This document shows positions 25,401-44,830 of a stretch of DNA of 64,000 bases, in pieces; within the stretch, counting starts at the first letter, position 1; the number at the start of each line of letters is the position of its first letter. The notes beneath the pieces were generated by a model. That model did no database searches. It was not told where the DNA came from and was given only the letters and a program-made list of their open reading frames with translations. Location: the NCBI RefSeq assembly GCF_027942865.1, contig NC_134524.1, forward strand, positions 21,195,536-21,259,535, read 5' to 3'. The position numbers and the translations under genes are program-made. This DNA comes from Odontesthes bonariensis (Eukaryota; Chordata; Actinopteri; Atheriniformes; Atherinopsidae).

Positions 25401-28400
25401 AGTTGACAGTGTGGTTCTTTATTTTTATTCTTTTTGACTTCAGTTTCCTTTGTCTAGTACTGTAGCCCACTACCTGATTAGGCATTAAAGAGTTCGGGTT
25501 AGGTATCACAAGTACTTGGTTAAAGGGATAGTTCGCCTCTTTTGACATGAAGCTGTATGACATTCCATATTAGCAATATCACTTATGAACATTGACTTAC
25601 CCCCTGCTGCGTCCTGTGAGCCGAGTTCCAGCCTCGTTTTGGCGTTGCTTCTCAAAACAATATGCATTCAAAAGAGTAATACATTTGCATCACAAAATCG
25701 TTCAACAGAAAAAGCCCTTTAAGGTCAGAAGAGGGAGGGATACAGTCTCTGACAAACTGAGAAAGTAGGTCTGTCCTTCCCATAACTTGAGTACGGATAT
25801 ACACAAAATTTACTGGAGTACTTAAGCCCAATGTGAAGTTTGTAAAAAAATGGAACCCTTCATGGTGGGGTGTCATCTGGGATATATAGAGAGGGGATAC
25901 AGATTTTGTCATCCTGAGAAATCCAGCTTGCCAGACTCCGTTTTTCCCTTCCAATGCTCATAAAGATCGATTGAACTTCCCCGTATTTACCGGAGTTATT
26001 GAGCACGATCTACAGCATATATGAAAGAAATCTGATGACAGAATATGATCAAGGCTCTATGGACAGGGGACAAAAAAGAAAGAAACGTCCCCATATTTAC
26101 TGGAGTAATGAAGCATGATCTGCAGTGTTTGCACAACAAAACACCTCGTGTGAATATTGGGGCAGATAGAGGGAGGATATGACAGGCTGTATGTCCAGTA
26201 TGATTGGATGCAAATGTCTGGTACCTTAGAAGTGCAATAAATGCTTAGCCCGTCATCGTTACAATAATGATCATTTTCCCTTCTAGGAGGTGGTGTTTTG
26301 TATCAGTAGCAGCATCTAAAAAGCATGTTATTGTCTGCAATGGAAGCGTGGACTAAAAGGGAAAATGGCTGGCGGCACAGCTGTCGTATTGTTGCTGTAG
26401 GCGTTCTTGGTCCGTTGAAATGAATACAGTTCGATAACGTGGACAGAAAAGTCAAAGCTTGTGTTTTGCTAAAAGCTACGAGTGACCTTGCAAGACCTCG
26501 CTGATAGAACATCAGCGCTCAAACCGTTCATTGAAAATATCTACACGGGCTATTTTTCCATTTACATGGGTGAAATCAAAGTGTAGTAATGCGGATCCAA
26601 CTCTCATGAGAAGGCACGAGACACGCTTCCTGTCCTGTAACTCGGGGTCCTCGTGTATTATCATTAAACTGCTGAAATGACTTAATGTGATGCAGGGCCG
26701 TGCAGAGACCTTTGGAGGGGCAGGTGCTCAAACTCAAAAGGGGGCACATGGAGCACGAATTTGAAACATTCCTTTTGTTTTTGTTTTAACGTCCTCTCCT
26801 CACGAGGCATCTCTGCAGAATGAAATATGATTGATAAACGATAATCTAAAGCACATAAAACACACACAGGGACATTTCAGACTTTTTTCAAGACATATTC
26901 TGTATAGCTGCGAATTTGCTCCATGGTGCTGATTCATGATCTGCCCTTTATTATTCGTAGAGCTGATAATAAAGTAAAAAATAATTAAATGATATAGAGA
27001 TCATGTATTTAAATGATTTTGTGCTTGACTTTCCACTTTGTGCAAGACAGCAAGGTTATAAAAGTTTTACATTTTATATTTATGCATATTATATTTAATT
27101 TGTGTGTATACAAATGTTATAAACAAGTACTGATATGTTTAAACGAGAGGTTGAGAAAATCACAATTCAAATTCTTCTAATTAATATTGTCATTGTTGTT
27201 GTATTTATACTAATACAGTCCACAATTATGTGAATAAGCATGTGGGCTACATTGCATAGTTTTAGTGAAATAACCTATGCCTCATTGCCTCTAGAAACAT
27301 ACATGTAGGAAAAGCACTGCAACTCACTTGACAGTACAATTGTACATCTCTCTAATGCACTTTGCCCATGACAAAAGAAACATAGAAACAAAAAGAAGCC
27401 ATTCATACAGGCATACAGGCATACTTTTCCCCCTCAGCACGCTGTGTGTGGTTAATTAGTGGCTATAACTTTTGAGAGTGTGTGCAGTCAGACTCACACA
27501 CACAGGATGCCGCTCACTTCACTAACTTCGCCAGTCATCTTGCAAGAATACACAGTGGCGTGCACGAACAAATACCGCTGCAGAACCTACTCACCGGAGA
27601 GTCAGTTGTGCTCTCTCCGTCTCTTAGCAGCGCCAAGCTGCAGGGCAAGTCGTCTGGGCAGTGAGGGCAGTGAGGGCACGTCTGTGGATCATGTGACCGA
27701 CCAAGGGTAGATCTAAATTTTTATTATTTTTATTATTAGGGACAAAGGGACAGGTGTCCCCCCCCCCCGATGTGATGTAAAAGTGGAGGAACTATTGAAT
27801 GATTGCATTTTAGACCATAATTCATTGGGTTTTACTGCGAGAAAGAAAGAGATCAAACCAACATCTTTTCAAATCAAAATCCGTGTGCTAATTAAACTAA
27901 AAAAAAAAGGAAACATACTCATTTTGGGCACATAACTGAATTGTGTTCATAGTTACTCGAAGCTTAGCACTTTGCACTACCGTGTGCGTTACCATGGCGA
28001 GCACAATTTCAGTTGTTAAAAATATGTGTTTTAAAAGGGTGAAAAAAAAATAAATAATTTTTCTTAGGCTGTCTGAAATATTCAGACTAAATATTCAACT
28101 TAAAATCAGTGCCTGAGTCTGAGTGTTCACTGGCTTGGAGCTTAATCCATAAATCTGTTTTTGGCTCTCATTAAACACACCAGACTGCCTTTTCGCTGCC
28201 CTTTTTGCTCTTCTCCCTGTCTATACATGAGCATTTGTTGCTCTTCGTTATACATTCCATTTTCCAGTTTTCTACTTTTGAGGCAAGTCTACATTGAATG
28301 CTCAATTTTACAACATTTCTTCTCTAAGCCAGATTGTCCAACACAAAAAACTCCATGAAACTACCTTAGAAATGTTCACACTTGACTAAAAAAAGCAAAG

Positions 28401-31400
28401 ATGTTGGGTTTTTTCTCCCCCGAAATGTCAGACTTCTTTTAAATATAAGGTTGCAGAAAAGGGAACACAGACTTTACGCAGAATCCCTTCTTGTGTAAGA
28501 TTACAACTGCATTAATGGCAACCGCTTTGCTGGCAGCTGAAATGAGTTCAGCACTGTTTTGTATTCTGTGTGCGTGCGCAGCCTTGGTGAAACCAAACAC
28601 TGCCAAGGATCCTGACAAGAGTGCCCGTAAATCATCTTGTCTGCGTCATCCTGGAACTACTTTCTATCAAAAGGAGTCGCCTCCTTCAAGGTCCCTTTCC
28701 TTGATCCCTTCGTGTGTCGTGAGGCGACTTTGCCGGCGAATCTGAGTCTCCGTACACACAGGCGCTATTCTTCTACTTTCAAGAAACTGTGACTCTTCGG
28801 CATTTGGGAGTGTTTTCGCTTATTTCACACGCAGATTGAATTACTGGAATAAACTGACAGTTCTGTAAGCATCGACAGCTAAGACCTGACTCGGATAGTG
28901 CGGATGAAAATAGATTAGTGCGTCATTGTCCAAAAAAAAAAGCCCACCCAAAATGGCTAGTACTGGTCTACTGAGACACCAGACCACTGTTTATTCATGC
29001 AAATGTGGAATATAGTCTGAGTTCTTTGGTGTGCTCTTTAAACCCCCCCCCTCCTATAAATTTAGCTCAAACAAATGAATCGGCAGTGGTCTACTTGAGC
29101 TACAAGCTGACTAAAAATGATAAACGAAGGCAGACAAATTCAAGGTAGATGTAAGGTTAAACGTCAACTTTGTTTCCATGTAAAGATTCAGAAAACACAC
29201 AAGCATCTGTGAAAGCCAAGGCTCCCCTCCCCCCCCCCCCCCCCTTTTTTTTTTTTAATTCCCGGAAGGACTTTTGAAGATCGATCTTCTCTGTCTGGCA
29301 ACAGCATCTCACTCCATAAGAAATAATGCAGCGTGTACAGCCATGGAGATGGATTTTTGTCATTAGGGTACTTTCCCATCAAGGCTTTTTGAGTGTTTTA
29401 CTTTGACTGTAAATATTTCTTACACAACAAACTGTAAAACCTCCCTCCCCCCCCCTGACAGATACAATCAAGTGAAAATGAAATCAACACAACTCAGTAT
29501 CCTTCTCCCATACACGCAGTGTGGGAAAACGATACAGTTTCGTCATATGCCATAACAGAAATGTAGAGCAGATTAATAGTTAAACTGAACAAGAAATAAT
29601 CACGTTTGCAGTTTGCAATAACATTTGCAGCAGCATCCTCCCCATCAGACAAATTATTTCTTCATGTTGAGGGAGGGAAGATAAATAGCCTACATGTAAA
29701 CTCTGCAAATAATGCATATGTATTATTAGATGAACACCAAACTATCAAGGTGGCCAAATTTTGTAATTCTGGCTGCTAAGAATGCTTCAAGTAGCCTCTG
29801 TTTCATCACATTCACATTCATTTAATTTCATTCACCCCATTTGACTGATCTATTGATTTTTTTCTCAAATACAGCCAATATATAGGGCAAAATGAGCATA
29901 CTATTATATTTGGTCCTATAGTGACACTTCGTTGATTACTGGCATTGCACAAACAGCAGGCAAGCTACCCGATGAGTTGGGATATTTCTGATTTACTGCT
30001 GTCTTATTATTCCATTTTTCTTTTGTTTTCTGGCATTCGGAGGAGCACCACGGTGGGGATGATCTAAAATTGTACTAATACAAAGCAAAAGCAAAAACTC
30101 AAAGCAATATGCCATTTTGGGGACATATCATGTCTGTGCCTTTAGAAGAGAAGACAGGCCAATGAGGCTACTTTAGCCACTGTTAGCTTAGCACAAAAAC
30201 TGACACAGAGAGGACAACTAGCCCTGCTCAGTCCAAAAATGAACTATGTTAACACATTGTATCCGGTTTATTTCATACAAAAAATTAAATTTATTGGCCT
30301 TATATAGGTGGATACCTTGTGGCTAACTTTTTGGCTAACAATGTCTGATGGTTCTCAGGTAGCTGCTCAAAAAGCCTAGCTAGCTGGGCTGGTCCTCTCC
30401 AAGCAGGACTTTCATTTAAAAAGCCAACTCTGGCTTTCTTCATCCACAGGGGAACATCAAATATTAATCTTGTCGTATACCCAATTCTGTCAAGGCTTAT
30501 TTTGGTTCTTCAGCTGACATACCGGCACTTTTTGATCGTTCAGAAAGTTTACAAAGCAAGGGAGACTGCTCGTTTTGGAGAGGGGCTGTGTGAGATTTAT
30601 TGTTATCAACACCTTTATAGTTCATCATCGAAAGGATACAAAGACACACAGGTGGTACTGAAGCCCGGGCAACGACGTCAGACCCGAGATGACAGTGTAT
30701 GAAAACCAGTACATAGTTTGTGACTGATTTAATGAGACACAGATCGAAAGGGGTGCTTACAAACTCCTCATTACAGCAGCCACTTTTTTTTATCCAAGCG
30801 GCATACACTTTGAATTTTCGGGGCTTTGAGGTACTTCCAATTTTTTTCCAAGTTGGAAATCTATTTTAACTTGCACTTGATTTTTAGAACTGGAAACTCG
30901 GATATTCAGACTTTTCGAGTTAAAACACAACACTACAAATGTAGCAGAGCAAGGCATCTGCTAATTCTGTTCGCAGATGGAACGGCGTGAGCCTCTGCTG
31001 TCCACGTTCAGTGTTTCTACAAGTCTTCATCTGTCCATGGACACGGAAACCGCAAATTGGCCCTTCAAGACAAAAGCGAATTATCGCCTTCTCACTTTAC
31101 CGTCCAACAGAAGGTGAGCAAACAAATGATCCTCAACTCAAACTGTTATTTCAAATATGACAATTATCAGAAAAACTATTGTTCAATCTACAGAGAATCT
31201 GACAATGGAATGCACTGATTTTTGGTTGGTGAAAACTATCATCAAAGTGTAGTTTAGAAAAACAAACATTTTCCCCTCATATCCTGTTTCAGTTTTCAAA
31301 ACTTTATGATGATTTTAGTTTTCAGTGTCAGTTGGGACTCTTGAGCTGTGCAAATCAAATCTAAGCTACCAAAAGGTCATCACATTTCAATCAGTTTTAA

Positions 31401-32720
31401 CCTGCATGCCTGCTCTTATTGCCTCACACCACCGTAATACCCAAGTTAACGTGGTATTAACATCCATCTGCAGAATTGGGGAGTACAAACTATAAACAAA
31501 AAGGTTGATGTGACTTAAAAGATACAATGAGAACCACTTGCATTGAGCCGAAATTAACATTGTATGTGACATAATAATGCGCCTTTATCTGTGCTGGGGT
31601 GGATTGGTTTTCCAGTTGGTACCTTTTTCACAAGATTTCATTGGGCTACATTTCTTACTGTCCAATGCGTGCATTGTGGGTAATGTGGTTCTTTAGTGGA
31701 GTCCATTTATCAAGAATCCTTCTGTCTGGTCCTTCTGTTGGTTTCGACTTCAAGAAATAAAATATCCCCCCCAAGTTTGCTTATTTGCACTTTTCCAGTG
31801 TCCCAAATGAGTCTCTGTAGTTCAGGCAGACTTGGCTGTTAAGGTGCTTTCTGGCTCCAACATTCCTATTAATCCAGTGTCCAGAAAAAGATAGAAGATT
31901 AGGAGTTTCTGTTCTAGTCCACAAGTCCATCTGGGTCAGTTGAGCTGTACACATTTCTTCCTGCTGTAAAAGTCCATTAGGGTTTGGATGGATGAAGCTG
32001 CTATGGCATAGTGTTATTTAACAGAATGATAGTGGATGTAACCATGTCAATGTCATTCAGCACACTGGAGGCCGGAATTTCTCCAAAGAGAAAATAGCAA
32101 ACAAATTCACAGGTCCAGAGAGTTGACAGTTCTTCCCTCATTATATGTAGGACCTCCAGGACTCCTCCATTGACTTTTGGAATGTGGAGCGAGATATCAG
32201 CACAAGAGAGACACAACTTTATCAAGCAGGGTTTAATTCAAGCGTGCTGAATATAAGTATATGAATAAAAATGCAACAAAAAAAACCATCTTCCCTTATG
32301 TGATCATGTCATTGCATATTGAGAGGCAGTTAATGGGAGGAGTGATGATGAAAAAAAAGAAAGGCAAAATAAGAGACTTGTCAAGTTTTGATAAAGAACC
32401 GAAAATGGATCCTCTTTCTAAGGCCTTTGCAAAACTTTCAGGGAGAGCTTTACAGATAAGAAGTCAAAACAAAGTTCAAGTTCAATTCAATCCTAGGTGC
32501 CCTCGAATGAGCATCCGCGAGCCCTCCCTTCTGAGAAATAAAACGTCTACAGAAGTGGAAAGAAACTTCGGAGCCATTCACTCATGTTCGAGGTGCCTTT
32601 CGACACCACGTACCAGCGTTTTCACAGAAAATCCTCAAACATCCCATTATGCATCCAGTTTGAAGGAAGATCTACAGAGGGTGACCAACAGTTTCAATCA
32701 GCCGACACCTCAGTCTGTCT
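22500..32720. other. Intergenic region between vbp1 and rab39b
   Basis: No coding exon with family similarity. It holds a fragment of a teleost TIR element (about 25520-26140, separate entry), several homopolymers (T18 near 24783, C runs near 27760 and 29230) and ordinary A/T-rich sequence. The right end should include the rab39b 3' UTR. An isolated exon-like stretch at 30977-31113 is listed as a finding. Confidence 0.4.
25520..26140. mobile_element. Fragment of a non-autonomous TIR element
   Basis: Begins with GGTTAAAGGGATAGTTCGCC and continues TTTTGACATGAAGCTGTATG, then ACCCCCTGCTGCGTCCTGTG, a sequence I recognise as an abundant teleost element. Inside, a motif of about 45 bp (TATTTAC-GGAGT-A-TGA-CA-GATCT-CAG) occurs near 25985 and again near 26092, with a weaker third copy near 25810. 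The mirrored right terminus is absent. Confidence 0.55.
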
Positions 32721-32721
32721 G

Positions 32722-32741
32722 CCCCCCCCCCCCCCCCCCCC
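32722..32741 (-). repeat. C20 run (G20 in rab39b mRNA)
   Basis: Twenty consecutive C on the plus strand, ending 58 nt downstream of the rab39b stop codon. If the 3' UTR extends this far, the mRNA carries G20. Confidence 0.85.
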
Positions 32742-32799
32742 ACCCGAACCTTCACTCCCCTTAAAACCTCCAGTCCCATCGTCCAAAACCCTTCCCAGA

Positions 32800-39420
<6,621 letters not shown>

Positions 39421-39979
39421 GGAGTATCCCAATTAAATCATTAGCAGGTTTTACTTCGGTTTGGCTCAAGCATGGCTGAGTGACGCCGTGAGTGTCACCC
39501 TGCTGCCCGGTCTCCATTCTGTCGAGTGTGACCGTTATTGGTGCTATGACACTGAAAAGAAACTGTGAGCTTTGAAGAGATTCACATTATCTGGTTTCCT
39601 GTGTACTGTAGCCCCTTTTTATGATCTGACACGCTGTAACTGCAAGGTGTTTATGATTCAGACAAGGTCTTAAATGGGAATAACAGAACTCACCTTAGCA
39701 ATAAGGAAGTTGAGAAATAGTTTCTCCGACATGGAAAAAAATCCCAATGAAAAACTGGTTACAACTAAAGGCCCAAGGCGTGATGTGATACAGTCACAAT
39801 GGAAGAAAAGCAACAAAAATTAAACATGAAACAAACTCTTTCATCAGAACAGATGATTATTTCCCCCTGATTTTAGTTCTTCATAGTTTTTTTTTTAAAT
39901 TGCTATTATTTGCTCTTTTTTATACCCTTGTCCAGTACTACTACTACTACGACTAATTATCACTATACACATGTATATG

Positions 39980-40350
39980 CAAGGCAAGGCAAGGCAAGGC
40001 AAGGCAAGGTATCTTTATTTATACAGCGCATTTCATACCACAGGCAACTCAATGTGCTTTACATAAAGACAAGGCATTTAAAAGAACAGCATAAAGCAGC
40101 AATTTAAAGAGAAAAAAAATAGAATAAAAATTAAAAACACAGTTAAAAGCAATCAAAGAAGAGGGGAAAAAGAAAGATATAAACTCAACCATACGCACAC
40201 CGAAAGAGAAATGTTTTTAACCTGGATTTAAAAGTGCTTACAGTTGGGTCTGATTTCAGTTCTGCTGGTAGTTTGTTCCAGTTGTGTGCAGCATAACAGC
40301 TAAAAGCTGCTTCACCGTGTCTAGTTTGAACTCTGGGCTCCACCACTCCA
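39980..40350 (-). mobile_element. L2/Maui-like LINE, 3' end (copy A)
   Basis: The minus strand encodes the C-terminal piece of an L2-clade reverse-transcriptase ORF: VQTRHGEAAFSCYAAHNWNK, then LPAEL and [15 protein letters not shown] (40185 to about 40350). A 3' UTR with TTTATTTATACAGCGCATTT (plus-strand reading) follows, and the element ends in a 5-bp repeat, (CAAGG)6 on the plus strand at 39980-40009. The copy is 5'-truncated, as is usual for LINEs. Next to it (40390-40560) is another repeat with CCACAGCCCAAAAACACGCA. Confidence 0.8.
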
Positions 40351-41328
40351 CATAAAGGTTGAGGGTGACTTATACGGGTTAGGGTGGTGTGATTGGTAGC
40401 ACCTTCGCCCAATGGTACCTGGTTGGAATGTCCAATCTTGGTTGTCACTCTGGTTTCCTTCCACAGCCCAAAAACACGCATGTTAGGTTCATTTATGACT
40501 TTAAATCGACAATGTGAGTGCGCATGGACGTTGGCCCGCCCTGAGAAAACCGGCATGGAAAATGAATGAGGATGGAAAATGAATGAGGACGGCTCATGCG
40601 TCGCTTTAGGCCAAGGCTGTTTAAGAAAACGGCCAGCGTATAAATCATCGGACCTTTAAGCCAGGAGACCAAAGTTTGAGCCCCGTGACTTAACTTAAAA
40701 TGTTCTTTTAAGAACTTCTTTTTCTTTTTTGAGTAGAGTTGTGTGAAGTAGCCTACTTATGAGGAGCTAGCGTCTCATCTGCTGTAGGCAGTTGAAAACG
40801 CTCTCTTTTTTTTTTCCAGCTCTGACTTCTCAGATTAATTTTATGTAACTAACCATCCGATGATCCAGGTTAGGCTTCGGCCTTTATAAACAAACATTCT
40901 CAAATGCCACTGCTGATATCATATCTGACATCTGTGTGTACATGAACCTTCCTCTTAATCCTGTGATGTTTATCTGCTTCTGGTTTCGTGCCAGTTGCAT
41001 AATAGAAATGCTGTCGGCACACACGCTTGTTTGCTGTAAGTTCTCCAGGCAATCCCCCGCGCTATTCGCACACAAACTCAGTCAGTTGTTACATGGACTC
41101 TGTATGGGGTACCCGGCAGACGAGAGTCCATTTAATGTCAGAAGCTAATGTCGTGGCCATCTGTATTCTCTGATATCGCCCCTTCAGCTCCGCAGTGTAT
41201 GAGCCAAAGGGGTCTCAATTTCTGGAGGACAGAACTCGCAGTTGTTTGAGCTTTTATTTCCCAATTTTTTTTAGAAGTAATCCACAGTAATCCCGTCAGT
41301 GTCACACATCAGTTATCTCAGAAATTAG

Positions 41329-41632
41329 CAGAGATGGGACCAAGTCACACATGTGCAAGTCTCAAGTAAGTCTCAAGTCTTAGCTTTCAAGTCTCAAGTA
41401 ATTTTTTCTTGGGCAAGTCAAGTCAAGTCAAGTCACCTTATTATTGCAATTTTACCTGCAGAATCTGATCTTAATAAAGTGAAAAGACAAGATATAAGTA
41501 ATTGTATTTAACTTCCAAGTCCGAGTCGAGTCTCAAGTCTTTTATTTTTTGTCAAGTCAAGTCACAAGTCATCAAAACAGCAACTCGAGTCGATTTGAGT
41601 CCAAGTCACAGTGACTCGAGTCCCCATCTCTG
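41329..41632. mobile_element. CAAGTC-rich TIR element (short copy)
   Basis: Starts CAGAGATGGGACCAAGTC and ends GACTCGAGTCCCCATCTCTG, which is close to the inverse of the start. Filled with CAAGTC and GAGTC units. A longer copy of the same element is at 55349-55885, and this one lacks a central segment of about 230 bp. Confidence 0.8.
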
Positions 41633-42018
41633 GGTATTAGATTATCGGTTATATCCATTATTATATACGAACACATCATTACCGATCCATCATGTGTCTG
41701 TCAAGGTTTTAACAGTAGGTAACAGCTTCAATAACAGAGCATGAACTGATCTGGCATTTTCATGTTAAAATGTTGCTACGCAGTCAAATAAGATTTCTAT
41801 ATGCTATATTTGAAGGGAGAAAACTTAGTACTGAGATGTTGTGCTGAATGAATATAAAGTGGCATAAAACTGAGGTGACAGTTAATTATATTTGCACTGT
41901 TGTTTATAAAAAAAAAAACCTGCCAACAAGAACGTCGCTACGGATATTTTCCAACAGAATTTATGGAGATTGTAAGTCAGCACTCAATAATAACTTTATA
42001 GCTCCTCTGTTGTTGCCG

Positions 42019-42037
42019 CCCCCCCCCCCCCCCCCCC
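42019..42037 (+). repeat. C19 homopolymer
   Basis: Nineteen consecutive C following TTGTTGCCG, in spacer DNA. Confidence 0.9.
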
Positions 42038-42679
42038 ATACTAATCCCTAATTCCAAAAAACAGCCTTTCTGCAATAGTGTGGACTTTGCTGCAGCCTAA
42101 AAGTCACAGCCAACAACAAACAGCAAAACAACACATGTTCTTGGACTGACTTGATTCAATTGAAATATATTAACCTTTTGACTGTCATCACGGTCCTTCA
42201 TTGTATTCATTGTGTGATTTAATTAAAACCACGAGGTATTAGAAAATCGTCTTGTGCTTTTCTCGTCACTGGATGGCTTTATCTGATTTTTTTTCTACAC
42301 AAAAGGCTGCTTTTTGGATTATTGGCTGTGGCCTATTGCTCCTTTTCTTTTATTACACGAGGCTTTGGCATCTGAAGGTAAAACCCTCCAAATAATGAAA
42401 CCGGACTTTGGAGTACAGTAACAGTTTTCTATGTTTATGTCAGTGTTTTGCTGCTATCGTTCACTTGAATGTGGTCTGTAGAGACGGAGGTCTAATAGTT
42501 AAAGTGCAACGTCACATCTATCACCCTGTTTTCAATGACCTAGAGTCACATGAAAATGAGAATTGTCGTGTTTTTTATCTTAAAACAAGGTATCTATATC
42601 CAAAGATGCTACAGGTTCTACCATGTTGCTATAGTAGCCCGGAAAGGACAAACCAAAAGCATATGACATATTACACTGT

Positions 42680-43323
42680 GGCTGTGTTCGAAACCGCATA
42701 CTTCTCCTACTTCTTCTACTACTCCTACTACTCATACTAACTTTTTGAGTTAGTAAGCGAGTTTGAGTAAGCGAGAAGTTCCTGGATGCATACTAGATTC
42801 GCCGAAATGTTGGGTATGCATCATGAGGTTACTACTCGTACTCAAACTACCCAAGATGCAACGTAACGTGACGTCGCCGATCGTCATTTCCTGTCAAAAC
42901 GGCAGTTTCAAGCTAGCTACAACGAGGGTAGGTTCACTTCCTGTTTTCAAAACAAAAGCACCAATTGTATCGTAATGGCTTTCCCTATGATAAAAGGCAA
43001 TGGGTATTTTATTTTGTGAAAATAACCAGAAGTGCATTGCTCACTGAGGCTAGCTTTAGGAGCGCCGAATTTGTCGGGACAAAATTGTAAACAGCCGGTA
43101 TTTTGTCAGGTTTTCAACACGTTGGGGATCTAAACAACTACTTTCTCGTCTGAAAATGTTTCAAATGTTGCTAAAGTTTACAGAGTTTAGAGCTTACGTG
43201 AAATCAGCTTCAGGCCGGCTGATTTCGGCTTGGGCAGGAGAGAAATGCATTGTGGGTAAACACTCTGCATACTGTCTGATCGATGAGTATGCAGTATGCA
43301 CTTATGCAGTTTCGAACACAGCC
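42680..43323. mobile_element. hAT-like MITE with GGCTGTGTTCGAAA termini
   Basis: Left end GGCTGTGTTCGAAACCGCAT (42680) and right end TGCAGTTTCGAACACAGCC (to 43323) form inverted termini. Subterminal blocks also mirror each other (GCATACT/AGTATGC, CTACCCAAGATGCA/GCATTGTGGGTA). No transposase is present. The hAT assignment is by resemblance only. It directly abuts the Tc1 remnant that follows. Confidence 0.75.
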
Positions 43324-43329
43324 TGTGTC

Positions 43330-44830
43330 ATTATCTAGTGAACAAAAACTAGGCCAAAATGCAGAGCCGGTGTGTGAAGAACTATGTGTACTGTATGATT
43401 CAACAGTTTGTAGAACCATCTTTAAGGAACATAACCTGAGCAAATCTTTCTCTGTATGACACGATCAACCCGGCATTAATGCTGGAGAATTTTAGCCCAC
43501 TCTGCAGCGTAGCTTCAGTTCATCGAGGCTTGCAGGTATTTGTCAGTTCAAAGCTCTCTTAATGTTGTTTCTTTCCTTTTTCAGACATTTCATAGGAGAT
43601 GCGCTGCTGTGTTTGGGATCATTGTCCTGTTACGCGATTCGATCCAGTTTTAGTTCGGGTCACATTTAACAAGAATACTTTGGAATACAGACGACTTCTG
43701 GTTAACTCAACGACTGCATGGTGTCCAGATCCTGTGGCCGGAGAACAAGCCCAAATCATCAGCCTTCCACCACCGTGCTTGACAGTTGGTGTGAAGCGTT
43801 TGTGCTGATATGCTGTGTTTGGTTTTCTCCAAACATGCTGCTGTGCATTATGACCAAACATCTCCACTTTGGTCTTATGTGTTCAAAGGAAGTTGTTCCA
43901 GAAGTCTTGTTGTCTGCTTGGATTTAACTTCACAAGACAGAAGAGGCTTTCTCCTGCAACCCTTCCACACAAGCCATGACCTTTAACATTTAACCCAAAA
44001 ATTCTCCCAAAAAGACCAGGAGAAACTCATCCATGCATTCATCTCCAGTAGACTCCATTACTGTAATGCTCTTTTAACTGGACTTCCCAAAAAGAGCATT
44101 AAACATCTGCAGCTCATCCAGAACGCTGCTGCTAGAGTTTTAACCCAGACTAAGAGATCTGAACACATCACACCAGTTTTAAAATCTTTACACTGGCTTC
44201 CAGTCAGTCACAGAATAGATTTTAAAAGCCTGCTGATGGTTTACAAATCCCAGAACGGTTTAGGCCCAAAATACATCTGTGATATGTTCAGAGAATATAA
44301 ACCCAGCAGAGCTCTTAGATCCAAGGACTCAGGTCAGCTGGTCCAGTCCACAGTCCAGACTAAACATGGAGAAGCAGCACTGCCAGTGGAGATTAAACTT
44401 TCACCAAATGTAGACATTTTTAAATCCAGGTTAAAAACATTTCTGTTCTCATGTGTCTATGCATGAAATCTGCACGCTATCTTTTAATTTATCTGGACTG
44501 TTTCTTGTTTTTAAATTCATTTAAATTGTTTTATTTGTTTCTCTTTATCATCTTTTATGTATTTTTAATGCTTCTTCCACTCCCTGCTGCAATGCATTTA
44601 TTTTATGTAAAGCACTTTGAATTGTTTGTACATGAAATGTGCTATACAAATAAATTTGATTTGATTTAACATGCTAACTGTGGCCGGCAGAGTCTGAGAT
44701 GTAGCTCTTTTGGGGTTTTGTTTGCAGTTTCTCTGAGCGTTGCACAGTCTGACCTTCGGGTGAACTTTCCACTCCTGGACAGATTTGGAGCTGTCTTTAA
44801 TGTTTCCCACTTATAAATAATCAATCTCAC
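43330..44830 (-). mobile_element. Tc1-like transposon remnant interrupted by a LINE
   Basis: The minus strand at about 43650-43870 encodes Tc1 transposase motifs: VEMFGHNAQQHVWRKP-like, TPTVKHGGGRLMIWAC and SPATGSGH. The outer parts continue on both sides, up to CTTTAACATTTAAC at 43994, then resuming ATGCTAACTGTGGCCGGCAG after the LINE at 44671, to about 44830. The frame is broken, so the element is inactive. Confidence 0.8.
43995..44663 (+). mobile_element. L2/Maui-like LINE 3' fragment (copy B), nested in Tc1
   Basis: Encodes the end of an L2-clade RT protein in the plus direction from about 44020: [20 protein letters not shown], then [31 protein letters not shown] and [15 protein letters not shown]. 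It has an in-frame deletion where copy A has CYAAHNWNK. The 3' tail is AATAAATTTGATTTGATTT. It is flanked by ATTTAAC on both sides (43988-43994 and 44664-44670), a probable target-site duplication. Confidence 0.85.
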
